38,114 nt of DNA from an uncultured Eubacterium sp. (GTDB lineage Bacteria; Bacillota; Clostridia; Lachnospirales; Lachnospiraceae): contig CAKRFN010000021.1 of NCBI GenBank assembly GCA_934320655.1, positions 1 through 38,114 of the forward strand, given 5' to 3'. The translations under genes were made by a program, and so were the position numbers. Numbering within the stretch: the stretch's first letter is position 1; the number at the start of each line of letters is the position of its first letter. This document shows positions 7,415 through 16,173 of this stretch, one piece after another. The notes below the pieces were generated by a model that did no database searches, had not been told where the DNA came from, and saw only the letters and a program-made list of their open reading frames with translations.

Positions 7415-9310
7415 ATGACGAAGAAACAAAAACAGATGGTCGTGCGTATCGTGATCGCATTCATTATGCTGGCAGCGATCATGGTCGGAGAGCACACCGG
7501 TCTGACAGACCGGATTCAGCCGCATATCCTGCTGGCAGTGATTTGTCTGGTTCCGTATCTGATCATCGGCTATGATATATTGTTCAAGGCAGCGCGGAAT
7601 ATCCGCAACGGACAGGTGTTTGATGAAAACTTTCTGATGATGGTCGCTACCTTTGGCGCATTCGGTGTAGGTGATTATTCGGAAGCCGTTGCCGTTATGC
7701 TGTTTTATCAGGTGGGCGAGCTGTTTCAGGGCTATGCGGTTGGAAAGTCCAGACAGTCGATTTCTGATATGATGGACATTTGTCCGGAATATGCCAATAT
7801 TGAAGAAGATGGCGTACTCACCCAGGTCGATCCGGATGATGTAGAGGTCGGAACGATCATTGTGATCAAGCCCGGAGAGCGTGTGCCGTTAGACGGTGTC
7901 GTTGTAGAGGGAGAGTCCATGATCGATACCGCAGCGCTGACCGGAGAATCTGTACCGCGCCGGGCGGCTGTCGGTGATGATATTATCAGCGGCTGCGTGA
8001 ATGGCAGCGGTACGCTCAAGGTGCGCACGACAAAGGAATTTGACGATTCTACCGTAGCGCGCATTCTGGAGCTGGTCGAGAATGCATCCAGCAAAAAGGC
8101 GCGGGTGGAGAACTTTATTACCCGTTTTGCAAAATATTATACACCGGTCGTTACGATCGGAGCCGTCATTCTGGCGATCATACCGCCGATCGTGCTCTCA
8201 CTGACCGGAGCCGGAAGTCTCGGAGCATTGTTTGGAACATGGGTTTATCGTGCATGTACATTCCTCGTTATTTCCTGTCCGTGTGCACTCGTTATCTCCG
8301 TGCCGCTCGGATTTTTCGGTGGTATCGGTGCAGCCTCCAAGAAAGGTGTGCTTGTCAAGGGCAGTAACTACTTAGAGGCAGTGGCAGAGCTGGATACGAT
8401 TGTATTCGACAAGACAGGAACGCTCACAAAGGGTGAGTTTAAAGTAAATGAAGTGACATCCGTCCAGATGGAGGAGCAGGAGCTGCTCGAACTGGCGGCA
8501 CTGGCAGAGGGCTACTCGACACACCCGATCGCAGCTTCGATTAGGGAGGCCTATGGCAAGCCGCTGGCGATGGAGCGCGTGGAGCACACCGAGGAGATAT
8601 CCGGACACGGTATCCATACATTTATCGATGGCAGTGAGGTCTATGTCGGAAATGCTAAGCTCATGAACTCGTTAAAGCTGGATTTTACAGAGTCAAAGAG
8701 TGCGGGTACGGTAGTATACGTGGCACGTGAGGGCAGCTTTGCCGGAACGATCGTGATTTCGGATACGGTCAAAGAGGGAGCACGGGAAGCGTTGTCAGCG
8801 ATGAAGCGCGTCGGTGTGAAAAAGACCGTGATGCTCACCGGTGACCGCAAAGAGGCTGCGGAGGCAGTCGCAAAGGAGCTGGGTATCGATGAGGTTCACT
8901 ATGAACTGCTTCCGGCGGATAAGGTATCGCAGGTGGAGCGTCTGATCGGTGAACTGCCGGAAAAAGGCAAGCTGGGATTTGTCGGCGACGGTATCAATGA
9001 TGCACCGGTACTCACACGTGCCGATGTCGGTATCGCGATGGGCAGCATGGGCAGTGACGCGGCAATAGAGGCGGCAGATGTCGTATTGATGGATGATGAT
9101 GTGCGGAAGATCGCATCGATCGTGGCGATTGCCCGGAAGACATTGCGCATTGTCCGACAGAACATCGTATTTGCACTGGCGGTCAAGGCAGTTGTGCTCG
9201 TGTTAGGTGCGACCGGTCATGCTAATATGTGGGCAGCCGTATTCGCGGATGTCGGTGTATCTGTGCTGGCGATCCTCAATTCCATGCGGGCGCTGAACAC
9301 AGCAGAATAA
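7415..9310 (+). CDS. cadA: Zn/Cd/Pb-exporting P1B-type ATPase
   Basis: A 631-residue P1B-type ATPase that would pump Zn2+, Cd2+ or Pb2+ out of the cytosol at the expense of ATP. Seen in order: actuator loop TGESVPR (around 176), the intramembrane CPC at 288-290 (ISCPCALVISVPLG), the phosphorylation site D332 in FDKTGTLTKG, H370-P371 of the nucleotide domain, the hinge GDGINDAPVL, and a final helix with ADVGVSVLAI whose aspartate is typical of the Zn/Cd/Pb subclass. It has no N-terminal metal-binding domain; the HMA domain is a separate gene just upstream. GAGGT lies ahead of the ATG at 7415. Expression should follow the CadC-like repressor. It ends before the terminator at 9325-9384. Confidence 0.93.
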   Translation: MTKKQKQMVVRIVIAFIMLAAIMVGEHTGLTDRIQPHILLAVICLVPYLIIGYDILFKAARNIRNGQVFDENFLMMVATFGAFGVGDYSEAVAVMLFYQVGELFQGYAVGKSRQSISDMMDICPEYANIEEDGVLTQVDPDDVEVGTIIVIKPGERVPLDGVVVEGESMIDTAALTGESVPRRAAVGDDIISGCVNGSGTLKVRTTKEFDDSTVARILELVENASSKKARVENFITRFAKYYTPVVTIGAVILAIIPPIVLSLTGAGSLGALFGTWVYRACTFLVISCPCALVISVPLGFFGGIGAASKKGVLVKGSNYLEAVAELDTIVFDKTGTLTKGEFKVNEVTSVQMEEQELLELAALAEGYSTHPIAASIREAYGKPLAMERVEHTEEISGHGIHTFIDGSEVYVGNAKLMNSLKLDFTESKSAGTVVYVAREGSFAGTIVISDTVKEGAREALSAMKRVGVKKTVMLTGDRKEAAEAVAKELGIDEVHYELLPADKVSQVERLIGELPEKGKLGFVGDGINDAPVLTRADVGIAMGSMGSDAAIEAADVVLMDDDVRKIASIVAIARKTLRIVRQNIVFALAVKAVVLVLGATGHANMWAAVFADVGVSVLAILNSMRALNTAE

Positions 9311-9324
9311 CGGATAGACAGATT

Positions 9325-9384
9325 CAGGGGTTCAGATGTGATGATTCATTTTATGTTTCATTGCATTTGAACCCTTGTTTTTTT
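9325..9384 (+). terminator. Terminator of metal operon
   Basis: GGGTTCA (9328-9334) pairs with TGAACCC (9368-9374). Additional ATG/CAT and ATGA/TCAT pairs inside extend the arm, and T-runs follow (9378-9384). Confidence 0.75.
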
Positions 9385-9403
9385 CTGATTTTCCATATAT
9401 GAT
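9375..9403 (+). promoter_or_regulatory. Possible promoter of MATE gene
   Basis: TTGTTT (9375-9380), a 17-nt spacer and TATGAT (9398-9403) lie 31 nt upstream of the MATE start. The -35 box overlaps the T-run of the preceding terminator, so the two signals share bases. Confidence 0.45.
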
Positions 9404-9433
9404 GTATCTATTCGGAATGAAAGGGGTTAGATC

Positions 9434-10825
9434 ATGAAGTTACGGGAGAAATATATCGGCGATTGCCGGTTTTATGCGATGGTACTCGCGGTAGCTGTCC
9501 CGATTATGCTGCAGAATGGGCTTACAAACGTCGTGGGACTGCTCGACAATCTGATGGTTGGCAGCGTCGGAACGAATGAGATGTCGGGTGTATCGATTGT
9601 GAACCAGTTGATTTTTATCGTGAACCTGAGCCTGTTCGGGGGAATGGCGGGAGCCGGTATTTTTACTGCGCAGTATTATGGGAAAAAAGACGAAAAAGGT
9701 GTACAGGACATTTTTCGCATTAAATTTATGATAGGGCTTGTGCTCGCTGCGGTCGGCATTTTGGTATTATGGTTCTGGAGTGAGCCGCTGATCGGGATGT
9801 TTCTGCACGAGGGTGATGCGTCACTGAGTATCGCGGATACGCTCGTATATGCAAAGGATTATCTGCATATTATGTTGATTGGGCTGGTGCCGTTTGCAGT
9901 GTCACAGTGTGTGGCGAGTACGCTGCGCGAGTGTTCGCAGACTGTATCGCCGATGATCGCCAGTCTCGCGGCGGTGTTCGTGGATCTGGTATTTAACTAT
10001 ATATTGATTTTCGGTAAATTCGGAGCACCGGTGCTCGGCGTGGAGGGTGCGGCGATTGCCACGGTCATGTCGAGATTTGTCGAATGTGCATTTTTGCTCG
10101 TCTGGACATGGAGGAGGCGCGCGCAGTACGGATTTATCACGGGACTGTTTGCGCGGGGAGCGATCTCTCCGGTGCTCTGGCAGCAGTCGATCACGAAGGG
10201 CCTGCCGCTCCTGATTAACGAATTTTTATGGTCGCTTGGTGTGACGATGCAGACGCAGAGCTATTCGTTGCGCGGGCTGGAAGTCATCGCGGGCATGAAT
10301 ATTGCTAACACACTGAATAATGTATTTAATATCGCGTTTCTGGCGATGGGAAATGCAGTTGCGATCATTGTCGGGCAGATGCTCGGGGCGGGAAAAATGG
10401 AGGAGGCAAAGGATACAGATACAAAGCTGATCTTTTTCTCAACTGTCATGTGTGTCGGTATCGGCACGGTGCTTGCACTGGTTGCACCGTATTTTCCGCG
10501 GATGTATAACACGACAGCGGGTGTACAGCGGCTGGCAACGAGGTTTTTGTGGGTCATGGCATTTATGATGCCGTTTTGTGCATTTACAAATTCCTGCTAT
10601 TTTACGCTGCGTTCGGGTGGACGAACCGGTATCACGTTTATTTTTGACAGTGTATACATGTGGTGTCTTGTCGTGCCGCTGGCGTTTGTGCTGTCGCGGT
10701 TTACGGATATTTCGGTCGTGCCGATGTATATGATGGTGCAGGGCATGGAGCTGATCAAGGCGTTTATCGGGTACATACTGGTCAAAAAAGGCGTGTGGAT
10801 GCGCAATCTCGTTGCGGAGCAATGA
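9434..10825 (+). CDS. MATE-family efflux transporter
   Basis: A 463-residue, 12-helix transporter of the MATE family, which exports cationic drugs or metabolites by Na+ or H+ antiport. The two MatE halves begin near residue 18 (VAVPIMLQNGLTNVVGLLDN, LMVGS) and residue 250, with NxLxxVFNIAFLAMGNAVAI in the second half. AAAGGGG precedes the start. The substrate is unknown. The gene is followed 34 nt later by a Ca/Na exchanger gene in the same direction, so they may be co-transcribed, but no functional link is evident. Confidence 0.9.
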   Translation: MKLREKYIGDCRFYAMVLAVAVPIMLQNGLTNVVGLLDNLMVGSVGTNEMSGVSIVNQLIFIVNLSLFGGMAGAGIFTAQYYGKKDEKGVQDIFRIKFMIGLVLAAVGILVLWFWSEPLIGMFLHEGDASLSIADTLVYAKDYLHIMLIGLVPFAVSQCVASTLRECSQTVSPMIASLAAVFVDLVFNYILIFGKFGAPVLGVEGAAIATVMSRFVECAFLLVWTWRRRAQYGFITGLFARGAISPVLWQQSITKGLPLLINEFLWSLGVTMQTQSYSLRGLEVIAGMNIANTLNNVFNIAFLAMGNAVAIIVGQMLGAGKMEEAKDTDTKLIFFSTVMCVGIGTVLALVAPYFPRMYNTTAGVQRLATRFLWVMAFMMPFCAFTNSCYFTLRSGGRTGITFIFDSVYMWCLVVPLAFVLSRFTDISVVPMYMMVQGMELIKAFIGYILVKKGVWMRNLVAEQ

Positions 10826-10859
10826 TAGATATAGGATATAGAAAGAAGAGGATAAGAAT

Positions 10860-11792
10860 ATGCATTTATTAGTGGAGCTGGTGTTACTTGTGATCGGCTT
10901 TGCCATGCTGGTCAAGGGTGCGGACATCTTTGTTGAGGGAGCAGCCGGAATCGCAGCCAAATTCGGCATTCCGCAGCTCGTCATCGGACTGACGATCGTA
11001 GCGATGGGAACGAGCGCGCCGGAGGCAGCAGTGAGCATTACGGCGGCGATGAAAGGAACGGCAGATATTACGGTCGGAAACGTTGTCGGCAGCAATATTT
11101 TAAATATTTTATTGATTCTCGGTGTGACAGCGGTTATCGTGGCAGTTGGGGTACAGAAAACGACGATCCGCTATGAGATTCCGTTTGTGGCAGTTGTGAC
11201 CATTGCGCTGCTTGTGATGGGTATGACGGACGGAGTCATCGGACACCTCGACGGAGTGATCCTTTGGGTACTGTTTATCGTTTATCTCGCATATCTGTTT
11301 GTGATAGCGAAAAAGGATAAGCCGGAGGAAGAGGAAATACAGGATGACCCGGTCTGGAAGCTGTTGGTATTTATCGTCCTTGGTGCGGTACTCATTATCT
11401 GGGGTGCGGATATAAGTGTCGATGCGGCGACTGAGATCGCAAGGGAGATCGGATTGAGTGAGCGGTTTATCGGACTGACGATCGTAGCGCTCGGAACGAG
11501 CCTGCCGGAGCTGTGTACTTCCGTGGTGGCAGCCAGAAAGGGGAAAGCAGACCTCGCGATCGGCAATATCGTCGGCAGCAACATTTTTAATATCCTGTTT
11601 GTAATCGGAACAACGGCGCTCATTATTCCGGTGCCGTTCCAGCCGGCATTTATCATAGATACACTCGTAGCACTTGCGGCGGCTGTGATGCTCTGGGTCT
11701 GTGCGTTCCCGAAAAAGAAGCTTACCAGATCCGGTGGTGTTGTGATGCTCGTCTCATACGCAGGGTATCTGGCATATTTGATGATTAAATAA
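10860..11792 (+). CDS. yrbG: Calcium/sodium antiporter (CaCA family)
   Basis: A 310-residue membrane protein of the CaCA superfamily, YrbG type. The two inverted alpha-repeats are clear: GLTIVAMGTSAPEAAVS with GNVVGSNILNI in the first half, and GLTIVALGTSLPELCTS with GNIVGSNIFNILF in the second. The glutamates of APEA and LPEL bind Ca2+ in the family. About ten hydrophobic segments; an acidic loop, KPEEEEIQDD (around 154-163), separates the halves. AGAGGATAAG lies upstream of the ATG. It would exchange Ca2+ for Na+ at the cytoplasmic membrane. Confidence 0.92.
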   Translation: MHLLVELVLLVIGFAMLVKGADIFVEGAAGIAAKFGIPQLVIGLTIVAMGTSAPEAAVSITAAMKGTADITVGNVVGSNILNILLILGVTAVIVAVGVQKTTIRYEIPFVAVVTIALLVMGMTDGVIGHLDGVILWVLFIVYLAYLFVIAKKDKPEEEEIQDDPVWKLLVFIVLGAVLIIWGADISVDAATEIAREIGLSERFIGLTIVALGTSLPELCTSVVAARKGKADLAIGNIVGSNIFNILFVIGTTALIIPVPFQPAFIIDTLVALAAAVMLWVCAFPKKKLTRSGGVVMLVSYAGYLAYLMIK

Positions 11793-11845
11793 AGCCGTCC
11801 GGCAGGTAAGTCAGGAAATGTTTGGAAGTCTCAGGGAGTATAGAT

Positions 11846-13183
11846 ATGAAAAAAGGTTACAGGCAGTGGATTCATCTGCTTACGTTTATTGTCGCAGCGG
11901 CGGCAATGGTGATCGCGCTCATACACAGGGGCGTGATTCCGCGGTTTTGGGAGTCAGCTGAGGTTGCGATGGCACCTGCGGATGTGGAGGATTCTGCCGA
12001 TGAAGCGGTCGAAATTCCGCCGCAGACGGAGGCACCTGCGGACAGTGATACGGCAGAACTGCCGCAGCAGCCACCGGAAGAGGAGGAAACACCAGCGGAT
12101 GAGCCGCAGGAGGAGCTGGTACCGGAGCCGGATCCGGCGGACGAACTGGAGGCGTATCTGGCGCAGGATCCACGGGAACCGAGGGAAGTGAAGGGTATTT
12201 TTATCACGGGAGCGGTCGCAGGGACACAGAATACGATGCCGGCGCTCACGCAGATGGTCGAGGATACACCGCTCAATGCGATGGTGATCGACATCAAAAA
12301 CGATTCCGGTGAAGTCACCTATGAGATGGGACTGCCGCTCGCTGAGAAGATCGGTGCACAGGTGCGCTATGTGTCGGATATGCCGGAGCTGATCCGCCAG
12401 CTAAAAGAAAAGAATATTTATCTGATTGCGCGCATTGTGGCGTTCAAAGATCCGATTCTCGCAGAAAAGAGACCCAAATATGCGGTGAAGAATCCGGATG
12501 GAAGTGTTTTTCATGACAATAACGGTCTTGCGTGGGTCAATCCGTATCGGGAAGAAGTATGGGACTATCTGATCGATCTGAGCAAGGAGGCGGCAGCACT
12601 CGGATTTGACGAGATCCAGTACGATTACATCCGTTTTTCGACAGCGCAGGGCATCGCAGAGGCGGATTTTGGAAAAGCAGCCAAGGGCAGGACGAGACAG
12701 GATGCGATTACGGGCTTTCTGACAAAGGCATATGAGACGCTGGCTCCGATGGGTGTCTATGTGTCCGTGGATGTGTTTGGCACGATCATCTGCAATGAGA
12801 CAGACGGAAAGCTGATCGGGCAGGATTATGTCGAGATGGCAAAGCACTGTGATTACATTTGTCCGATGGTCTATCCATCACATTATGTAAACAATGCGTA
12901 TGGAATCGCAGTGCCGGATGCGGCACCGTATGATCTGATCTATGCGTCGGTGGCAGACGGCGAAAAACGGCTTCAGGATGCCAAAGATGCAGATCCGGAG
13001 ATACATATTGCGAAGCAGCGGCCGTGGCTGCAGGCGTTTACGGCAACATGGGTAGACGGACATATTCCCTACACCGGACGGCAGCTCAGCGACCAGATCC
13101 GCGGTGCAGCTGATGCAGGGGTGAATGAGTGGCTGCTATGGAATGCGGCGAATAATTATGATAAGGTGAAAAGCGGTTTATAA
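11846..13183 (+). CDS. Membrane-anchored PF13200-type glycoside-hydrolase-like protein
   Basis: A 445-residue protein with one N-terminal hydrophobic segment (about 9-27), an acidic and proline-rich linker (about 43-110) and a TIM-barrel-like domain of the putative glycosyl hydrolase family PF13200/DUF4015 (about 115-445). Diagnostic stretches are VKGIFITG, NAMVIDIKNDSG (145-155), FDEIQYDYIRF (254-264), VSVDVFG and the C-terminal NEWLLWNAANNYD. It would sit on the outer face of the membrane, with the linker spanning part of the wall. The start is ATG 11846 with GGGAG seven bases upstream; the reading frame runs on to a TTG at 11822 without support. The substrate is unknown; a cell-wall or capsule glycan is a guess. 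Confidence 0.85.
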   Translation: MKKGYRQWIHLLTFIVAAAAMVIALIHRGVIPRFWESAEVAMAPADVEDSADEAVEIPPQTEAPADSDTAELPQQPPEEEETPADEPQEELVPEPDPADELEAYLAQDPREPREVKGIFITGAVAGTQNTMPALTQMVEDTPLNAMVIDIKNDSGEVTYEMGLPLAEKIGAQVRYVSDMPELIRQLKEKNIYLIARIVAFKDPILAEKRPKYAVKNPDGSVFHDNNGLAWVNPYREEVWDYLIDLSKEAAALGFDEIQYDYIRFSTAQGIAEADFGKAAKGRTRQDAITGFLTKAYETLAPMGVYVSVDVFGTIICNETDGKLIGQDYVEMAKHCDYICPMVYPSHYVNNAYGIAVPDAAPYDLIYASVADGEKRLQDAKDADPEIHIAKQRPWLQAFTATWVDGHIPYTGRQLSDQIRGAADAGVNEWLLWNAANNYDKVKSGL

Positions 13184-13188
13184 ACATC

Positions 13189-13224
13189 AAAAAAGCTCTG
13201 TGCCGGAAGGACACAGAGCTTTTT
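13189..13224. terminator. Bidirectional terminator
   Basis: A 13-bp perfect stem, AAAAAGCTCTGTG (13190-13202) with CACAGAGCTTTTT (13212-13224), and a 9-nt loop separate the converging glycoside-hydrolase-like gene and but. Confidence 0.92.
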
Positions 13225-13241
13225 AGCGTATGTGCATTCAA

Positions 13242-14579
13242 TTATTTATTCGAACGTCTCCAGATATGCATTTTCTCGGCCTCTGCAATCAGCTCATCGC
13301 GGAAATCGGGATGTGCGATAGAGATCAGGGCTTCGGCTTTCTGCCAGGTGGACATACCCTTGACATTGACCATACCGTACTCGGTCACAACGTAGTGTGT
13401 GTTGGCACGTGTGTCGGTGACGATCGAGCCGTTGGACAATGTCGGGCGGATACGCGAATGCATCTCGCCTGCCTTGTCGGTGAACGTAGAAGAACAGCAG
13501 ATAAAGCTCTTTCCACCGTTTGACAGGTATGCACCTAATACGAAATCGAGCTGTCCGCCTGCACCGCTGATCTGCTTGGTGCCGGATGACTCGGAACTGA
13601 TCTGTCCGAACAGGTCAATGTCAACACAGTTGTTGATAGAGATAAAGTTGTCCAGTGCGGCGATCGAACGGATGTCGTTCGTGTAGCTGACCGGAGCGCT
13701 CATCATTTCAGGGTTTTCATCGAGATAATCATACATCTTCTTGGTACCGCAGCCGAAACCGTAGGTCTGGCGATAGCGGTCGATACTCTTTTTCGATCCG
13801 TTGATCTTGCCTGCCTTGGCAATGTCTACGAATGCGTCGACATACATTTCCGTGTGGACACCGAGGTCTTTTAAGTCGGACTCTGCGATCATAGATCCGA
13901 CTGCATTCGGCATACCGCCGATACCGAGCTGGAGACATGCGCCGTTGGGGATCTGGTCTACGATCAGCTTGGCAACTGCCTTGTCTACGTCGGTGGCAGG
14001 ACCGCCTGCGCCGAGCTCGCCAATCGGAGGATTCTCACCCTCTACGATATAATCTACGTCGTTGATATGTACGCTGTTCTCAAAACCGCCGAGACAGCGG
14101 GGCATATTTTCATTTACTTCCACGATAACTGTCTTTGCCATCTCGCATGCGGCTGCCAGATGTGAAGCGTTCGGTCCGAAGTTAAAATAACCGTGCTTAT
14201 CCATCGGTGCGCAGACGATCATCACAACATCCGAACAGTTGCCATCGCGGTAATAGCGGGGCAGCTCGGAATAGCGGATCGGTGAGTAGTAGGAACAGCC
14301 GCGTGCGATCAGCTTGCGCTCGATTCCTGACATATGCCAGGAGTTCCAGCAGAAGTGCTCGCCGGCATCTTCACGTTCAAATACAGCCAGCGGCTTTAAT
14401 AAAATACCACCGCGCAGTTTTACGTCCGTCAGCTCGTCTGTACGTCTTGCGAGTGCCTTGTCCAGTGCATCGGGTGTACCGTTGCACCATCCGTAATCTA
14501 CCCAATCGCCGGATTTGACGACCTTGACTGCCTCGTCGGCAGTCACCAGCTTCTGCTTGTATTCATCCTGAAAACTCAT
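13242..14579 (-). CDS. but: Butyryl-CoA:acetate CoA-transferase
   Basis: A 445-residue cytosolic CoA-transferase that swaps CoA from butyryl-CoA to acetate, the last step of butyrate formation in many gut Clostridia. Seen: FCWNSWHMSGIERKL (76-90), PMDKHGYFNFGPNASH, the likely catalytic glutamate E244 in LGVHTEMYVDAFVDIAKAG, and SGAGGQLDFVLGAYLSNGGK. WNSWHM and AFVDIAKAG are, from memory, the regions targeted by the published degenerate but primers, which supports this over 4-hydroxybutyrate or acetyl-CoA hydrolase family members. AAGGAGG lies eight bases before the start. It is a single gene; no thl-hbd-crt-bcd-etf genes are in the window, which is normal for but. An AT-rich leader (14580-14640) holds TATAAT on the minus strand without a clear -35. 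Confidence 0.9.
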   Translation of the reverse strand: MSFQDEYKQKLVTADEAVKVVKSGDWVDYGWCNGTPDALDKALARRTDELTDVKLRGGILLKPLAVFEREDAGEHFCWNSWHMSGIERKLIARGCSYYSPIRYSELPRYYRDGNCSDVVMIVCAPMDKHGYFNFGPNASHLAAACEMAKTVIVEVNENMPRCLGGFENSVHINDVDYIVEGENPPIGELGAGGPATDVDKAVAKLIVDQIPNGACLQLGIGGMPNAVGSMIAESDLKDLGVHTEMYVDAFVDIAKAGKINGSKKSIDRYRQTYGFGCGTKKMYDYLDENPEMMSAPVSYTNDIRSIAALDNFISINNCVDIDLFGQISSESSGTKQISGAGGQLDFVLGAYLSNGGKSFICCSSTFTDKAGEMHSRIRPTLSNGSIVTDTRANTHYVVTEYGMVNVKGMSTWQKAEALISIAHPDFRDELIAEAEKMHIWRRSNK

Positions 14580-14674
14580 GAGACATCCTCCTTATGGTGT
14601 AATTATATTGTTATTTTTATATCAATCTCTGTAAACTATCCTATCATTTTTTTGCGGGAAGCGCAACGCTAAAT

Positions 14675-14712
14675 GAAAAAAGCGCCTGCCTTAAATTGTG
14701 CAGAACGCTTTT
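14675..14712 (-). terminator. Terminator of sigI-rsgI operon
   Basis: On the minus strand AAAAGCG pairs with CGCTTTT, with an inner TGC/GCA pair region, followed by T-rich sequence (CGCTTTTTTC). It lies 30 nt after the rsgI stop and ahead of the but leader. Confidence 0.7.
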
Positions 14713-14741
14713 AACATTAGGAAATATATGTGGGAAATAGC

Positions 14742-16121
14742 TTAGCTAAGCATATTGCCTTCATGGAATGGGTCGATGATCCATGTAGAGGGGTCATCAT
14801 CGATATCCGTATCCGGGATAGATTCCGGTGGAGCAGTATTTGTCTGTGAACTGTCGTCCTCGGTGATCTCATCCTTTTTGTTATCTTTCTTATCGTCCTT
14901 CTTTTCGGAAGAAGCAGCATCATCCTTCTTGGAAGAAGATGAGGTATCATCCTTTTTCTCGGAAGATACGGTCTCACCCTTTGAAGAAGATGCATCGGCA
15001 GAATTGTCTTTCTTGCTGTTATCCGTAGTATCGTCCTTCTTGACAGATGAACCATTTCCGTTTGTATCGGTACTGTTCGTTGTGTTTGTCGCAGAAGATG
15101 TGTTGTCTGACGTAGATCCGCTTGCAGGCGTCGTACTATCGCTGTTAGACGAAGTAACCTGTGTGGTCTGTGTCGGCGAACTGTTGTCGGTAGTCTGGTC
15201 AGCGGAGACATCCTTTGTCTCGGATACGGCATCCTTCTTCGCAGAGCTGCTGTCAACGGCTTCCTCCGGCTTGCTGTCAGATACGACAGCGTTCGGATCG
15301 TTCTCTACACTCGCAGGTGCGGCATCCGCGGATTTATCAGATTCCTTAGATTCATCAGGCGAATCCGGTACTGCGGATGCGACGGCGCTCGATACGGAAG
15401 CTCCGGTCGCGGCAGCGGCTTTCGTTTTCTCAAGCTGTGCAACGCTCAGATCTGCCAGTGCAGCGGGGTCGACCTCCTGCGGATCGGCTGCCACATTGGT
15501 GATCTCATTGATCAGTTCCATTTTACCGGCTGTGATGCCATAGGCATCAGCGGTCTCTTTTGTTTCCTTAGATACATTGACTGTAGTGATCGAACAGGTA
15601 TCAACGGCAGATGCAGAAAAGGCATCTACGGTAGACATCAGATCGGATGCTTTTTTCTCTTTGTCCGAATACACACCGATAATCATATAATTGGTGTTCT
15701 CCGCATCGATATAAGCATCGTTTGACAACTGCTCCACAGTGATCGTGAGTGCGGTCGTAATGTCTGCGTTCTTTAGGGAATCGCCAATCGCATCAACGAT
15801 GGCGGAGCCTTCCTCGTTCATACCGTTCACGGCAATGACTCTGTTAAATTCATTGAGTGAATATGCAATCGAAGGATTGATATCAAGGCTGACATAAGAG
15901 ATCGGATTACTCCAGGTGTAAGTGCCAAGACCACCGCAGGCGGTGATAGCCAGAGCGGCAGAGGCGGCGACAACAGCCTGTTTCGGGAAATGAAGCATCT
16001 GCGATTGAAGCGTGATTTCCTGCCCGATGGAATAATTTTTATTTTTAATTTTCTCAAACCGACCATCATCACGAAGTATAACAGCATTGCTGTCTTTTAG
16101 ATCAACAATCACGGCTTTCAT
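14742..16121 (-). CDS. rsgI: RsgI-like anti-sigma-I factor
   Basis: A 459-residue single-pass membrane anti-sigma factor. Residues 1-45 form the cytosolic RsgI N-domain that holds SigI (MKAVIVDLKDSNAVILRDDG). About 47-68 is the membrane segment. About 70-205 is the extracellular RsgI domain with SYVSLDINPSIAYSLN, whose N82-P83 corresponds to the Asn-Pro autocleavage site described for RsgI proteins, and AYGITAGKMELI. Residues 206-459 are low-complexity, rich in Ser, Thr, Asp, Lys and Ala with repeated KKDD blocks, and end in a short acidic tail. No carbohydrate-binding module is visible, unlike the cellulosome RsgI proteins. AAAGGAG precedes the start; the gene lies 52 nt after sigI. The signal sensed is unknown; a wall or envelope cue is inferred. 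Confidence 0.88.
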   Translation of the reverse strand: MKAVIVDLKDSNAVILRDDGRFEKIKNKNYSIGQEITLQSQMLHFPKQAVVAASAALAITACGGLGTYTWSNPISYVSLDINPSIAYSLNEFNRVIAVNGMNEEGSAIVDAIGDSLKNADITTALTITVEQLSNDAYIDAENTNYMIIGVYSDKEKKASDLMSTVDAFSASAVDTCSITTVNVSKETKETADAYGITAGKMELINEITNVAADPQEVDPAALADLSVAQLEKTKAAAATGASVSSAVASAVPDSPDESKESDKSADAAPASVENDPNAVVSDSKPEEAVDSSSAKKDAVSETKDVSADQTTDNSSPTQTTQVTSSNSDSTTPASGSTSDNTSSATNTTNSTDTNGNGSSVKKDDTTDNSKKDNSADASSSKGETVSSEKKDDTSSSSKKDDAASSEKKDDKKDNKKDEITEDDSSQTNTAPPESIPDTDIDDDPSTWIIDPFHEGNMLS

Positions 16122-16173
16122 CGTTCCGTCTCCTTTCTAATATAGTTTTGTTTTGATCCGGCAGATGCCGGAA

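Noticed and set aside
14755..15543. 262-codon open frame antisense to rsgI
   Set aside because: A Ser/Val/Leu-rich mirror of the low-complexity rsgI tail; no ribosome site or promoter.
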